Numbered from the stretch's first letter, positions 9,901-21,688 are shown. The stretch: 30,943 nucleotides of DNA from Reclinomonas americana ATCC 50394 (GCA_048213135.1 PS015268.1:15238-46180); one strand, 5' to 3'. Numbers and translations: made by a program. The notes: generated by a model from the letters alone, not told the origin.

Positions 9901-12900
9901 TTCTCACGTTCACAAAGACGGCTGGCACTGGGTACCGCAAGGTATACAGCAACTGTGCCACGGTAAAAACTGGAGGCGGTGGCAACGACGCTCTCACTGT
10001 GAATGTGACTGTTGCTGCAAATGGTACCATCGCCGCTGTATCAATCGGCAACAACTCTGGCCTTGCGTATGCAAATAACAACACTTTTAAGATTCCCGGT
10101 GGTGCTAGTTGCTCCAGCGGTGGTGTCAGTCTGCCATCTCCAGCCTCTGGCAATCAGATCACTGTGACAGTCCAGTCGGTAGATATGAATGGTGCTGTCA
10201 CTGGGCTTACGAACACATCCGGCGGTTCAGGATATGGTGTCTCGGCAACGTACAACGGTGCGGCCACTACTGGCGGCAACGGCAATGGGCTGACCATGGA
10301 CCTTACTGTCGATGCCACTGGTGTAGCGACGGCCGCCATCAACGTGCAAGGCACAAACTACGTTGCCAATGACACAATCGCTGTTACAACTCCTGCTGGT
10401 CTCGTCGGTGGCGGTGGTGGTTTTGCTGCGTACTCTGCCACTGTCAACACCGTCAACACTGTTGCCACCGCCTCTGGCGCCGGCAGCAACGTTGGTGTCC
10501 TCACCGCCGCCAACTCGATCAGCGTCATTGACATCACTGACACTTCGCTGACGTTTGTCATCAACATGACGGCCGGTGGGAAGTACGTTGCCAACGCAGC
10601 CAACGTCAACGCCTCGTCCGCTGCCAGCGCCTACGCCTTCACTGCCACTGGCACTGCCAACGTGCGCGGTGTCGCCGTCACCTCGGGCCTCACCACCACG
10701 GCCAACAGCAACCAGCCCGCTACTGCTCACCTCGACGGCTGGCAGGTCACCCTCTCTGGCCTCCTCCCCGGCCGCCTGTACTGGCCACAGGTGTCGCTCT
10801 CCGTAACGAATGCCGGCAGCACTAACTCTTCCGCCGCCGCCTCGCCGACTACTGACACTATTGTCAGTTTTTACACTGCCACCAGTTGCGCACATTTTTC
10901 TCATTCTCTTGCTCACTGTCGCCAGTTGTTGAAAGTTTACACTTCTACTCTCTCTCTCTCCTCCCCCCTTCTTCATTCTTCCCCCAACGCAGCCCGCCCT
11001 CCTGCCGTCACCGCCGGCACCAACGCCATCTACTACATCGGCAGCACCCAGGCCACCATCTGGCTGCAGCTGCCGACCGACCTTGTCGGCCAAGGCGCTC
11101 TCTCGTCGCAGACTCCCGATGCCACTGCCAGCACCTTCCAGGACATCAACACCTCGCTAACTGTGCAGCAGATGACCAGCCTCGCCGCAGGCACCACTGC
11201 CTACCGCCCGATCGGTGTTGGCGACGTGGGACCTAGCGGTACCATTACAGCCATCAACGTGTCGTCTGGCACGTGGCGCGGCTACACGATTGGCGCACTC
11301 GCCGCCGCTGACGCCACCACTGGCCAGGACTACACCATCAACGTGTGGACTGAGTCGCAGGTGAACCGCTCAATTGTACCCTGGAGCGGCACTCTGACCA
11401 CCAGTGGATCTGACAACACCAAGGTGTCGACTGCGGCGCCGACGCTGTCGTCCAACCTGCGCTACGTCACGTCGACCTCGGCGTGGGTGGAGTGGGAGGG
11501 TGTGGCGGCCAATGTGGGCGTGATTGGCGGTGCTCCGTCGTGGTACGTCAAGTCGGACTGCGGCACCGGTGCGGTGACGGTGGTCACCAGCATTGCCGAT
11601 CTGACCGACTTTAGCATTCCGGCCGGCAGCTCTGGTCTGTCGCGCAACCGCGTGCTCGTCAAGGTCACTGGCCTGACTGGCACCAGCTGCGCCATCTCGA
11701 CGGCCTACAACAACGGCAGTGGCACTCCGGGCGCCGATGGTGCCAACCTGACCTTCTCGACCGCCGTGACTGTGACCCTGGCGTCCGGTGCGCCGGCCAC
11801 GCCGACTGGCTACACGGTCGCCCCGTACACTGGCTCTGTGGACCAGGTCACTTCGACATCGTTTGTCGTCGCCTTCAACTACCCGGCCACCTTTGGCTCG
11901 GGCGACACTGGCGCTGCGCCGACGGCCACTTTCACGGTGACCAATGCCAGCACTGACCAGCCTGCCATCACCACCGGCGCGACTGGCAACGGCACGCTTA
12001 ACACCTCGTTCTACGGCCTGTTTTCGTACAACTCTGGCTTCTACCAGCAGATTACCGGCTTCACTGTGAGCGACACCGCCAAAAACTTTGCGGCTGCGAA
12101 GCTATACACAGTCAAGGCTATCTTCACTGTCAACGGCACCGGCACTACTGCGTCGGCGGCCGGTTCCATCCAGGCCATCACCGACAACAACGGCTCCGTG
12201 CCGGCTGCGCCCACTGGTGTGGCGTACTCGCGCCTGTTCTCGACTGGCGTGCGCCTCAACTTCTCGACCCCGATCAGCGTCGGCGGCTCCAACACTGCCA
12301 CCTCGAGCGCCACGCAGGGCAACCTGACCACCCCGACTCCGAACTTGAGCGCCTTCCGTGTGGTGTACTATACCTACAACGTCTCGTCGGTGACTGCGGC
12401 CACTGCCGGCTCTGCTGTTGCCATTGACACCAGCTCCATCCCGTCCACCAACGGCACTGGCGCTGCTGCGTCGTGGAACGCCAACCTGTCGACCTACTAC
12501 ATTGACGTGACTGGCCTGCCGGCTGGCACCTCGGTCTACGTGCGGATTTGCGCCAGCAACCAGTTCTCGATTGCCTTCCCGACGTCGCCCTTCAGCCCAG
12601 CTGGCACTGCCGCCAACCCAGTGACGTGCGCGTTCAGCACTGCGATCAACTTCACCACTCCGGCTGCCACCGGTGTCGTGCCGAACCCGCCGACCAGCCT
12701 GGTCGTGACACAGTACGGCCTCGCCAACATCTTCCTGCAGTGGACGATTCCGCAGAGTTTTGGTTCCAACCCGGTGACGGTGTTCACTATCTTCCGCGGC
12801 CAGGGCAGCGCGACCCCGGTGTCTGTGGGCACGGTGACCCTGCCGGCTGGCTGGGCGACCGCCGCTGCTTACACTGCCGACACGACGCTGACGGCCAACA

Positions 12901-15498
12901 CGTCGTACACGTATCGGGTGTACTCCACTGCTACGCTGACCAACTCGGCCACGGCTGCTGGTCCGATCACTCAGACCACTCACAACACCAGTTGCGTGGA
13001 GGGGGAAAGGAAGGAAGGGAGAAAGAGGGGAAAGGGGGGAAGGGTGTGCAGCTTGTGTGTGTAAAAGAGAGAGGAAAGGAATGTGTAACTGTACAGCTTC
13101 CCTCGGTACGATATGCGGTGAAGGAGACCCGCCGCTCCTTGCTTTGTGCGGTTGTGTGTGCTGTGTGTTACGGGACAATGCCCCTCTTTGTGTGGAAATG
13201 AACTGTGTGTATGTACGTATGTGAAGGAGAGATATTAGAGGTTGCATCCGTGAGAAGGAGATAGGCTGTGGACCACTCCATTTGTCGAGTGTCTCATCCA
13301 CCGCCTCCCTTCTCCCCCACCACACAGATGACGCACCGATTGCCCCGGCCGCCCCGACGCTGGCTGCTGGTATTGCGAACTCGCAGGGCACCAACTCGAG
13401 CGCCGGCTGCGCTGCTGTGGCTGGTACCCTCGGTGTTGGCTTCTCTGGCAACTGCTACCAGGACACCATCACCAGCATCTCGTGGGCGTCGCCAATTGGC
13501 ATTGGTGGCACCTCGATCAACGGCTACATTGTCACGCAGAAAACTGGCAACTGCAACCGCACCTACACGTGGACGACGCTGACCAACAACTTCAACTTCC
13601 CGACCATTCCGGGCAAGTCGTACACCTACGCCGTGCAGGCCACCAACACCCGCACGGACTCTGGCGTGACCTCGACGCAGAACGGTGCTCAGTCGGGCAC
13701 TCTGTCGCAGACTGCCAACTCGATTGTGCGCCCGTACCCGCTGCCGGCTCTGACCACTGGCGGCTCGGCTGGCGCGACTGGCTCCGGCTACGCCACCTTT
13801 ACGCTGTCGACTCCGTCGACGGTCATCGGCACGCAGTACTCGCTCAACACCTCGGACGGCTTCGCGAACTTTGTCGGCGTGCAGCTGCTGGTGCAGAACC
13901 TGACCAACGTCACCTCGACCACTTTCGTGCCGGACAACTATGTGACCCAGCTCACTGGCTCGCTCGGCTCGACCACCTCGACGCTGCTGGTGAATGGCCT
14001 GACCGCCAACACCAAGTACCGCGTTGGTGTGGCGTCGTTCAACGGCTACCAGACTGCTCGATCCGCGTCGGTGCTGACTATCACGACGGCCGCCTTGGCT
14101 GTGCGTCCTGGCGGCATCACGTCGCTGTCGTCGAACCTTCTGCTCAAGCGTTCGACCTCGATCTGGCTCAGCTGGGGACAGCCGCAGGAGACTGGCGGCC
14201 AGGGCTTCGTGACCCAGTGGCAGGTGTCGTGGCGCGCGGCTACGGCCAGCACGCTGACCCAGAACACCACCTCGGTGCAGCAGGCTGTGATCCGCGGCCT
14301 CACTGACGCCACCAACTACTTTATCGATGTGCGCGGCATCAACGGCATTGGCACGTCGACCACTCAGGCCACCTTCGGTGACGGCGTCCTTGGCAACGGC
14401 CTCAACAACAACGTGCTTACGGGCCAGGTGCCGAACGACCAGACCAACTTTGCGGTGACCAGCAACACTGGCACGGCGATTGCGTTCTCGTGGACGACTG
14501 CCACTGGCGCGTCGACTGCCATCTCTGCCCAGTCGCTGACTGGTGCGTCGGGCACGACTGCGTCAAACCCGGCGGCGGCGGTGGGTGCCACCGACACCAC
14601 GGCGTCTGTGTCGGTGGTGAACGGCAACTTCTACCGCTTCTTCCTGAACGCGACCAACTCGATTGGCACGGGCAACAACTCGCTGTCGATCTACATCCAG
14701 GCGTCGCCGGTGACCACTGATGGCATTGTGCCGGCTGCTGGCACTCCATCGCTGGACTTCTACGCCGCCAACGAGTACCGCGTGTCGTGGACTGCGGTGG
14801 GCTCGGGCACGACTGCGGCCACCACCTACTACCTGGTGTACTGGCAGTGGACGACCCGCTTCCTGGCGTCGACTGGCAACCCGGCCGCCGCTGATGGCCT
14901 GGGCCTGAATACTGCCACGCTCGGCAGCGGCACCAACCCGGCCATTGCCGGCACTTGTGTGCAGCTGTTCCAGACCATCAAGCCGTCGTCGCGCTACCGC
15001 ATGGTGCTGATCGGTGGCAACACGGTCGGCCTCGGCCAGGGCTCACAGGGCGCCGCGGACAGGAACAACATTGGCACGCCGTCTCAGGGCACTCGGACAC
15101 AGACGGGTCAGGCTGCCGCTCCGGCCGCGCCGATTCAGGGCGTCAGGACCGACACGTCGGTCACCATCAGCTTCTCGACACCGGCGTACACTGGTCTCGG
15201 TCTGATCACCAGCTATCAGATCCAGGTCTTCCCGGAGAACGGCGGCAACATGATGGTTGGGTACAAGAACGCCGCCGATTCGACGTCGTCGTCGTTGCCA
15301 GCCAGCTACACGTACACGTTAGTGAATTTGCAGCCTCATACACCGTACGTGGTGAACGTGCGGGCCATCAACTCGTACGGCCAGTCGATCCCGTCGGCCA
15401 ACGTGCGTGTGTTGACGACTGGTGGTGCCGGTTTCGTGGTGACCTCGTCGCTGTGGACTGTGGTGCTGATGGCCATTGCCGCGTTGCTGGCGTTCTAA
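6512..15498 (+). CDS. Large secreted, probably GPI-anchored fibronectin type III-repeat surface protein
   Basis: Eight exons joined by matching phase: 6512-6569, 6792-6872, 7247-7383, 7457-7579, 7651-8133, 8763-10884, 10993-12990, 13328-15498. This gives about 2,390 residues. The start was chosen because the ATG at 6512 opens a clear signal peptide (MRWLLCAVCLVHLGAVL). About 15 fibronectin type III-like beta-sandwich domains follow. Typical strand motifs are AIWVNWTTP, YTIAAYSVNAYGEGA, SIWLSWGQPQETGGQG, YFIDVRGINGIG and PYVVNVRAINSYGQS. Residues about 400-900 differ and include a Gly-x-Gly-Tyr-like repeat block at about 682-840. The protein ends in a hydrophobic run (SSLWTVVLMAIAALLAF) with no charged tail, which fits a GPI signal better than a transmembrane anchor. 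Many Asn-x-Ser/Thr sites are present; no RGD and no catalytic motif were seen. By analogy with Fn3 surface proteins it probably acts in adhesion or as an outer coat, which is inference. Five of its seven introns begin GTTGCG. Confidence 0.85.
6622..6694. repeat. (GT)n microsatellite in Fn3 intron 1
   Basis: About 36 uninterrupted GT units inside the 222-base first intron (6570-6791). It takes up about a third of the intron. Confidence 0.95.
6896..6931. repeat. (CT)n tract in Fn3 intron 2
   Basis: About 18 CT units near the donor of intron 2 (6873-7246). The rest of that intron is almost wholly C/T on the sense strand, with further CT runs at about 7042-7075. Confidence 0.93.
8240..8640. repeat. 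Interspersed tandem repeat inside Fn3 intron 5
   Basis: Two motifs alternate within the 629-base intron 8134-8762. ATCATGTTCCTTGACACCTC appears at about 8289, 8399 and 8606. GTGTCTCGCGTTGGAATGTG appears at 8332, 8465 and 8538. ACCTCTGGCGATA also recurs. Spacings are irregular (110 and 207; 133 and 73), so units have been lost or partly duplicated. Confidence 0.85.
9924..10430 (+). other. Gly-x-Gly-Tyr-type repeat block within the Fn3 protein
   Basis: In protein coordinates, similar motifs occur near residues 682 (GTGYRKVY), 727 (SGLAYANNNTFKIPGG), 781 (GSGYGVSATYNGAATTG) and 824 (GTNYVANDTIAVTTP), 43-54 residues apart. Between them are stretches of the form hydrophobic-T-V, A/N-G, hydrophobic (LTVNVTVAANGTIAAVSI, LTMDLTVDATGVATAAI). 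This pattern, GSGYxxxD-x-I/V followed by Gly-rich sequence and paired beta strands, resembles repeats known from bacterial surface proteins and phage tail proteins. The family link is inferred from pattern only. Confidence 0.6.
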
Positions 15499-16082
15499 AA
15501 ATGGAGAAGGGAACTGGAGGAGTCTGGTGATGATGCAGGAGTGGCGACAACCTAGGTTGTGATTTTGGTGGTGAGCGTGCGATGTTGTTTTTGTTTTGCT
15601 CCGTCGCGCTGCATCTGCTATTCCGTCTCTCTCTCGGGCATCGTGTTTTGATCATGTCGAGGGGGACAGAAAGGGAGCGAGAGAATGAGAAGGATAGACA
15701 ATGAGGGTTTAATTCAATTAGTGTTTGAGTCGAGAACGAGGTGCCTCGTGGCTCGTAATAACGTGCGCAGCGAACAGCTGTCGTTTTGTACGTGTGTGGC
15801 TGGTAATGAATAATGAGATTGATAAATGGGCGAAGGGTGGGTTGTGAATGCTATGACCACGGCTCAGACAAACATGCACAACCCGCACAGAATGTGCAAC
15901 GATTGCCTTTTCACTTAATCATACACACTGCGAGAGAGAGAGAGAGACTTCTTCTTGCGTTTCTTGCGACCCTTGTGCTTTCAGCGGAACCCATTACCGC
16001 ACAGCAATATTACACACACATGATAAACATAGAGAAGGTAGGCACGCCCCAACAGCATGGGAAGGTCGTAAATGACACGCAC
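15499..16082. other. Convergent intergenic region
   Basis: The 584 bases between the stop codons of the Fn3 gene (+) and the hydrolase gene (-). Both 3' UTRs and poly(A) sites should be here. AT-rich elements such as GGTTTAATTCAATTAG (about 15705) and TAATGAATAATGAG (about 15803) may belong to the 3' end of the Fn3 transcript. No canonical AATAAA was identified with confidence. Confidence 0.5.
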
Positions 16083-18372
16083 TCAAGCCGCCGGGCCACT
16101 CATGTACTTGTCGAGGAAGTCGAGCACCCGTCGCTGGTATTCTTCGCGGTTGACGTTGTAGACGCTGCAGTGTTGCGCGTTGGTGACAGTCCACAGCTCC
16201 TGCATGGGTTTTGTAGATGAAGGCGGTGTGAGACTCTCTCAGACTCTGTCATTGACTGGCCACAGCACGACGTTACACTGATGTCCACTCACTTTCTCCT
16301 GTTAACCCAACTTGCATCTCACTTCCTCAATGCAACCTCTCACTGATTGAGCGTATGAGTGTGTGTGCTGTTATTTAACAGAGTGAGTCACGCTCGCACT
16401 CGCTCACTCGGCTGTTCTCAGTGTAACGTGCGTGTGAAGGCAAGTGTGTGCCACTCTCTATCACAGTGAGTCACGCTCTCTCTCATCTCCGTCCCTCTCT
16501 GTCGCTCACTCGGCTGCTCTCAGTGTCTGTATGTGAGAGTGTGTGCGTGTGCCACTCTCTATCACAGAGAGTCACGCTCTCTCTCATCTCCGTACCTCTC
16601 TCCCACTCGCTCAGAGTAAGTGTGTGTGAAGGTAAGCGTGTGCCACTCTCTATCACAGAACACACACACTCCCTAATTCATGACACACAGCCGCCAGGCC
16701 ACAGAGAAGACATCGTCACCCGAACACTCAGCGATTCTGGCCCTCTCTTCCTTCCCCTTTCCCTCACTCCTTCCCCTCCGCACACACACCTTATTGGGAA
16801 CGGTCGTCGGCGCCAACTTCATCAACCTCTCCGCGTGGTGATAAAACACCAGATCGTCCAACGTCGAATGGATCAGCAGCAGCGGCTGATGCAAGCGAGA
16901 AATGGCCTGATCGGCGTTCAGCACCTGTCCGAGACGCCAGTGCACCATGCGGTTGACGAGGCGCAGGAACCAGTCGGGAACGCGCAGCATTTGCGAGAAG
17001 TAGTCGATGACCTTCATGAAGGATGAGGTGGAGGTGGTCCACTGGGGGAAAGAGTTGGCCGTCATCTTGTTAAAGGGGAAGGGGAGGAGCAAGGGGAAGG
17101 GGTGTGAGAGGGGAAGGTGGAAAAGGGGGAAGGAGGGGAGGGCAGGAGAATGGTAAGTGGAAGGGGAAGTGGAAGGGGATGTGAAGGGGAAGTGAAGGGG
17201 AAGTGGAAGGGGAAGTGGAAGGGGAAGTGGAAGGGGAAGCAAAGAGGAGGCAAAGGGGAAGTGAAGGGGAAGTGNNNNNNNNNNNNNNNNNNNNGAGAGA
17301 GAGAGAGAGCGAGAGACAGGGGGTTGGAAAGAGACAAAATGAGAAGCGAGACGAAGCAAGAGATAGAAGAGATGAAGAAAGAGGATGGTACTAGAATAAG
17401 AGAAAGAGGGGAACAGATACAAACCCAGGGAAAGGGACACAGAAGAGAGAGAGGACGGGCGGAGAAAGATGGGGAGGGCGAATAAGTTCAAAAGAAAGAA
17501 AGACAGAGGGAGAGTGAGAGAGAGAGATGATTGGATGGAGAGGAGAGACAGAGAAACACGGAGAGATGATGAACGACTGGATGGCCGGAGAGTGACAGAG
17601 AATGAGGGAATGAGAGCGGAAAGAGTGTGGCAAGTGACGAAACTTGCCGCCGATCATTTCCAGCGCCGTGCGTCAGAATTACAGCGCGGTCGCACTTGTT
17701 CTGGGTGCATGGTACAAACCTGGAGCAAGAGGTGAGTGCCAAATGTGCAACATTCATCAAATAAAGAGACATGAAGCGCACCATGCAGAGAGCGACATTT
17801 CCGGATCGTGACACGACTGCAGCTCCACGTCCTCGTACACCAGACCCAAGTCGGAGAGAGGGTCGCGCGTGTAAATGTAACCCTGGCGGCGCTCGGCCGT
17901 GATTCCTGCGGCAACGGTGAGGGGTGGGGGGGGGGGGGCAGGACGGACGGGGAGACAAAGAGGAGGAAGAGAGGGGGAGAGAGCAAGGGAACGGGAAGAT
18001 GGCAGGCACAAGGAGATATGATGAGCAGCAGGGAGAAGTACAAATGGGAGGGAGGAATTTGGAAGGAACGAAGGCAGACAGAAAGTCAAACGCGGGAAGA
18101 CGGTCAAGACACAAACTCATCACTCAACTGGCAAATTTGCCCGGCACCGTCGGAATCGCATGGAAAGGCGGATACATGACCATGGTCGCCACATGGAACG
18201 CCATCAGCAGCGGTCCCACTACGGCCACCACGGCAAATGCGATTGCACATCGACACATGGAACAGCGCGGTGCCCAACTGCATGATCGACCTAAGGGGAA
18301 GAATGAAAGCGAAAACAATCATGAGTCAGTGATGGTGAAAGAGGAGGACAACGAGGAGGTAGAGGGGGAGAC

Positions 18373-18412
<40 letters not shown>

Positions 18413-20001
18413 AGCAACCGAAGTGATGATAATGAAGAAGAAGGGCAAGGGGAACGACAGCTAGAAGATAAGCGGGAGGAAGAGAGGACTCTACGTAATA
18501 TCGGCGCACAACAATCCACGGAAGTAGCAGACGAGCATGAAAGGGAAGAAGAACAAAAAGAAGGCGGTGGATTGCGACAAGGAGGAGAAAGGAAAGGGGA
18601 GGACTCTCCATTATATCGCCGCGCAGCTCATCAGTCACACAGACACGCACAGAGAGAGCACATGCAGCGGTGACAAAGAGCACAACGACGACACATGTGC
18701 AAGAAACGAGGAGAAGAACAAGAGGGAGAAGAAGACAGTGGAGGAGGAGAAAGAGAGCAAGAAGGAGAGGAAGACTAAGGACGAAGAAGAGTTGTAGAAG
18801 AGGGAGAACGAGAAGAAGAAGAAAAGAACAAGAAGATGGTCAATCGAGGAGGAGAAGAAATGATGAGGACAAAGAAGAACAAGAAGGAGAAGAAGACTGA
18901 GAAAGAGGGTGGGGGCAAGACAAAAAGAGAACGAGGACGACGAGGGAGTAGTGGAAAGCGAGAAGGAGCAGGAGGAATAGGAGGAGAAGGAGAAGAAGTA
19001 GAACAAAGAAAAGTTGATTGATTGATTGAGGAGAACAACAACAATGAGGGGAAGACTGAGAAAGAGGGCGGGGAGAGAACGAGGACAACGAGGGAGAAGT
19101 AACGAGAAGGGGGTATAACAAGAAGGATTGAAGGAGAGGAGAACGACAAGAAGAAGAACAAGAACAAGAACAAGAAGGCAAGCTGACTGAAGAGGAGGAG
19201 AAGGAGAAGAACAAGTAATTGATTGAGGAGGAGGAGGAGGAGGAGAACGAGGAGGAGGAGGAGGAGTGAGCAAGCGAGCTCAGGCTGTCTGAAGATGCAA
19301 ATATTCTCACTCGACATTGACCCGTGCATCAGTGAAACGCATCAGTGAACAAGCAACACACATACGCGCGGAAGACAACACGCAAGACACAAACACAGAG
19401 AGAGAAGAGAAAGAGAGAGCGTCAGTTTTCCGAGATATTCTCTCTGTTGTTTGTTTTTGCGGGGCACCAATATACTCAATCAGCACGCTCAAATGCACAC
19501 ACAAAGAGACACGAGGCACGCGCAGTGTATAATACAGAGAGCAATACTATAATGAGAGAACGAGTGTGAGAGACAAGACAAAGACAAAGAGAGAGAGAGA
19601 GAGCGCGTAAACAAAGTCCGAGTTACTCTCTTCTTTTGTTCTCTCATCAAAGTCGCTCACTTACCGCGCAGAGGAGGACTCAGTGACATCACTGTGTGTA
19701 TGAGAGAGTGAGAGTGAGTGAGAGAGAGAGTGGTGATCACGCGCACTCACACACTCACCATTAGCCAACGCCTGTTTCCCGCGCGCGCGCAAACGCACAC
19801 ATAAAGTCAGTCTCTTTCTCACACATAGTGTGTCTCACTCAAAGTACGAACTTGGCCACGAGGAGGAGGAGGAGCTGCGGAAGTCGACGTCGACTGTGTC
19901 TCGTGTCCGCTGTGGCGTGTGGGCGGTGGAGGCGGAGATGGAGAGGGAGATGTGCGCTTGGCGAGCGCAGGTGGTGCAGCGGAGGTTGCCGTCGCTTTCA
20001 T
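16083..20001 (-). CDS. Membrane-anchored alpha/beta hydrolase, ABHD12/BEM46-like (gapped)
   Basis: Exons in transcript order: 20001-19839, 18290-18129, 17905-17782, 17719-17644, then missing sequence, 17065-16790, 16199-16083. All visible joins agree in phase. The N-terminus is proline/serine-rich (TSPSPSPPPPPTRHSG). A membrane segment follows (CAIAFAVVAVVGPLLMAFHV). The catalytic domain begins with YEDVEL, LSAWFVP and RAVILTHGAGND, whose HGAGN is the oxyanion-hole turn. The last two exons carry QPLLLIHSTLDDLV, holding the catalytic Asp, and TNAQHCSVYNVNREEY, holding the catalytic His. The GxSxG nucleophile and the strands around it, about 80-100 residues in this family, are absent, and a 20-N gap lies exactly there. 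The topology matches type II membrane serine hydrolases acting on lipids or acylated proteins; the substrate is unknown. The first exon is least certain because its intron is 1,548 bases long. The donor after 17644 could instead be a GC donor (GCAAGT). Confidence 0.75.
16380..16670. repeat. Tandem repeat in the last hydrolase intron
   Basis: GTGCCACTCTCTATCACAG occurs at 16448, 16549 and 16639 (periods 101 and 90), each followed or preceded by AGTCACGCTC and CACTCGGCTG-like segments. A more diverged unit starts near 16380. The array lies inside intron 16200-16789. Confidence 0.82.
17066..17640. repeat. Purine-only low-complexity tract around a 20-N gap
   Basis: On the + strand this is almost entirely G and A, with a GGGGAAGTGGAA-type 12-base repeat at about 17150-17274 and GAGA runs after the gap. 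On the sense (-) strand it is pyrimidine. I see no exon in the readable part. Confidence 0.85.
17275..17294. other. 20-N placeholder gap inside the hydrolase gene
   Basis: Exactly 20 N, the same length as two other gaps in this window, so the true size is unknown. The hydrolase exon or exons with the nucleophile Ser should lie here. Confidence 0.97.
18330..19270. repeat. Purine-rich low-complexity tract in hydrolase intron 1
   Basis: About 940 bases of GAA, GAG, GAGGAG and AAGAAC-type sequence on the + strand, including a GA run at 18378-18409. The long leucine/serine or Arg/Glu open frames across it arise from composition and are not genes. Confidence 0.85.
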
Positions 20002-21052
20002 TGTGTGGGTGACTTGAAAGAAAGAGACGTCGGCGTCCCGCGTCCTGTTACGGAAACGGTTGCGTGGTAACGGTTTCTGCAGAGAGGGAGTGGAAGGGAG
20101 AGGTGAAGGAAGGAAGGGGGAGAATGGCACAGAGAAGGGGAGAAAGAAAAAAAGAAAGAAAGGAAACAGAAAAAAGAAAGAAATAAAGAGAACAAGGCGA
20201 CGAGAGACACCGATGGGGAGGAGGAAGACAGAGAGAAGAAAGAAGTGAAAAAGAAAAAGAAAAGAAAGAGAGAAAAATGTTGAGAGAGAGGAAGGCAGAG
20301 AACACGAAAATAGGCAAGAAAAAGCAAGGAAGAAATGAGCAAAGAAAAACGATTATGTGTGTGTGAGGGAGAGAGAGAGAGCGAGAAAAATCAACGGGGA
20401 GAGAACGGAAAGAGAACGGAGAGAGAGAAAAGGTGTGCCTAGGGATGTGCGTTTGTCGCATTATTGGAATGTGGTGAATGAAGTGTTTTGTTTTATGAGA
20501 GATAGACAAAGCGCAGAAACAGAGAAAAAAGACACGAGAAAGTGTGAAAAGAGAGAGGGCTGCCTTCCATCGGAAACTACGGATTTCTTCCTCACTGTGC
20601 ACACATCAACACAAGCATCAGTCACGGCAGCATGTTCGCCCTGGGAGCTTGGAACAAGTCGGAGGCTTGATTGCTCTTCACTGGTGGAATATCAAGGTTT
20701 CGTAAAGTGAAATACGGTCGCAGTTTTCACACACTCCCCTCGTTATTCACTTTCTTCCTTTTGAGTGAACTTCCGTCATTGTGTTGACTCTGATCGTTCA
20801 CTGGCGGTCCTTCCCCTTCTCCCTCCCTGTCGTCCCATTTCGAGATTTTCATTATAAGTCAAGTCTCGTCATAAACACACCACCATCACTTCACAAACAC
20901 ACAGGCACAAAGAAGAGAAAGAAGAACGGCAGGGAAAAATGCACCACACCCTGCCAAACTCACAACGAATAAGATAAACAACCCGAAGAGACCGAATCAA
21001 CTATGCCACTGCTCCCTCTCCATACACAAGACAGCGGATCGCGTTCGTTATA
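20002..21052. other. Intergenic region between the hydrolase and transcription-factor genes
   Basis: Both neighbours are on the minus strand, so this holds the hydrolase promoter (left part) and the 3' UTR of the transcription factor (right part). The left half (20080-20420) is purine-rich on the + strand (AAAGAAAGAAAGG, GAGAGAGAG). No gene is seen. Confidence 0.55.
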
Positions 21053-21648
21053 TTAGCGACCGTTGCCTTCGTCGTCGGACTCCACGTCCGGGTGCTCCGA
21101 CACAATGTCACGCTCCACCGGCATCAGCATCCACACCATGCGGCGACTGGCCACATCGTCGGTGGTCTGACTCATGGTGCCGTGGCACTGGCAGTCAATG
21201 TGGCGCTTGGTGCGCTGCGTGACAATCGGACCGCGGTACGTGTCGTGCTTCTCCAGCAGCGATAGTGAGATGTGCTGTGGGGAGAAGGGGTGGAGGGGTG
21301 AGTGAGGGAAGGGGAAGGTGGCGGGGAAGGGAGAGGAGAGGGAAAGGGGGAGAAAAGCACGAGTGCGGATATGAGCGAGAGCACAACGAACGAAGACGTA
21401 AGAAGCGCTCGGACGACAGCGTCTCCTCGCTCATTCGCGCCTTTGCTCAATCCTCACGCTGTTCTCACTCACTCCACTCATCGTTCGAATCAATTCAAGA
21501 CACTGCACGATACAATCCTGAAAACTCACATCGACTCACTTCACCATTCACAGTCACACCTTCTCACACCACGACAATTACACATACTCGCTCATCCAAA
21601 TACTCCCTCGTACTTAATCGACACTGCGCAATAAGTCATGAATCTCAA

Positions 21649-21688
<40 letters not shown>

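Noticed and set aside
12102-14306. 449-codon minus frame (12102-13451) and 274-codon + frame (13482-14306)
   Set aside because: Both are shadows of the Fn3 exons 7 and 8, which carry recognisable domains in another frame. The minus frame also crosses the inferred intron 12991-13327.
16380-16670. Spaced direct repeats in the hydrolase intron, considered as a CRISPR-like array
   Set aside because: Repeat spacing is uneven (101 and 90), the intervening sequence is itself repetitive, and the region is an intron of a eukaryotic gene.
18330-19330. Overlapping minus-strand Leu/Ser/Phe-rich frames of 156-212 codons, like membrane proteins
   Set aside because: They come from a purine-only tract in an intron; three frames give similar low-complexity sequence.
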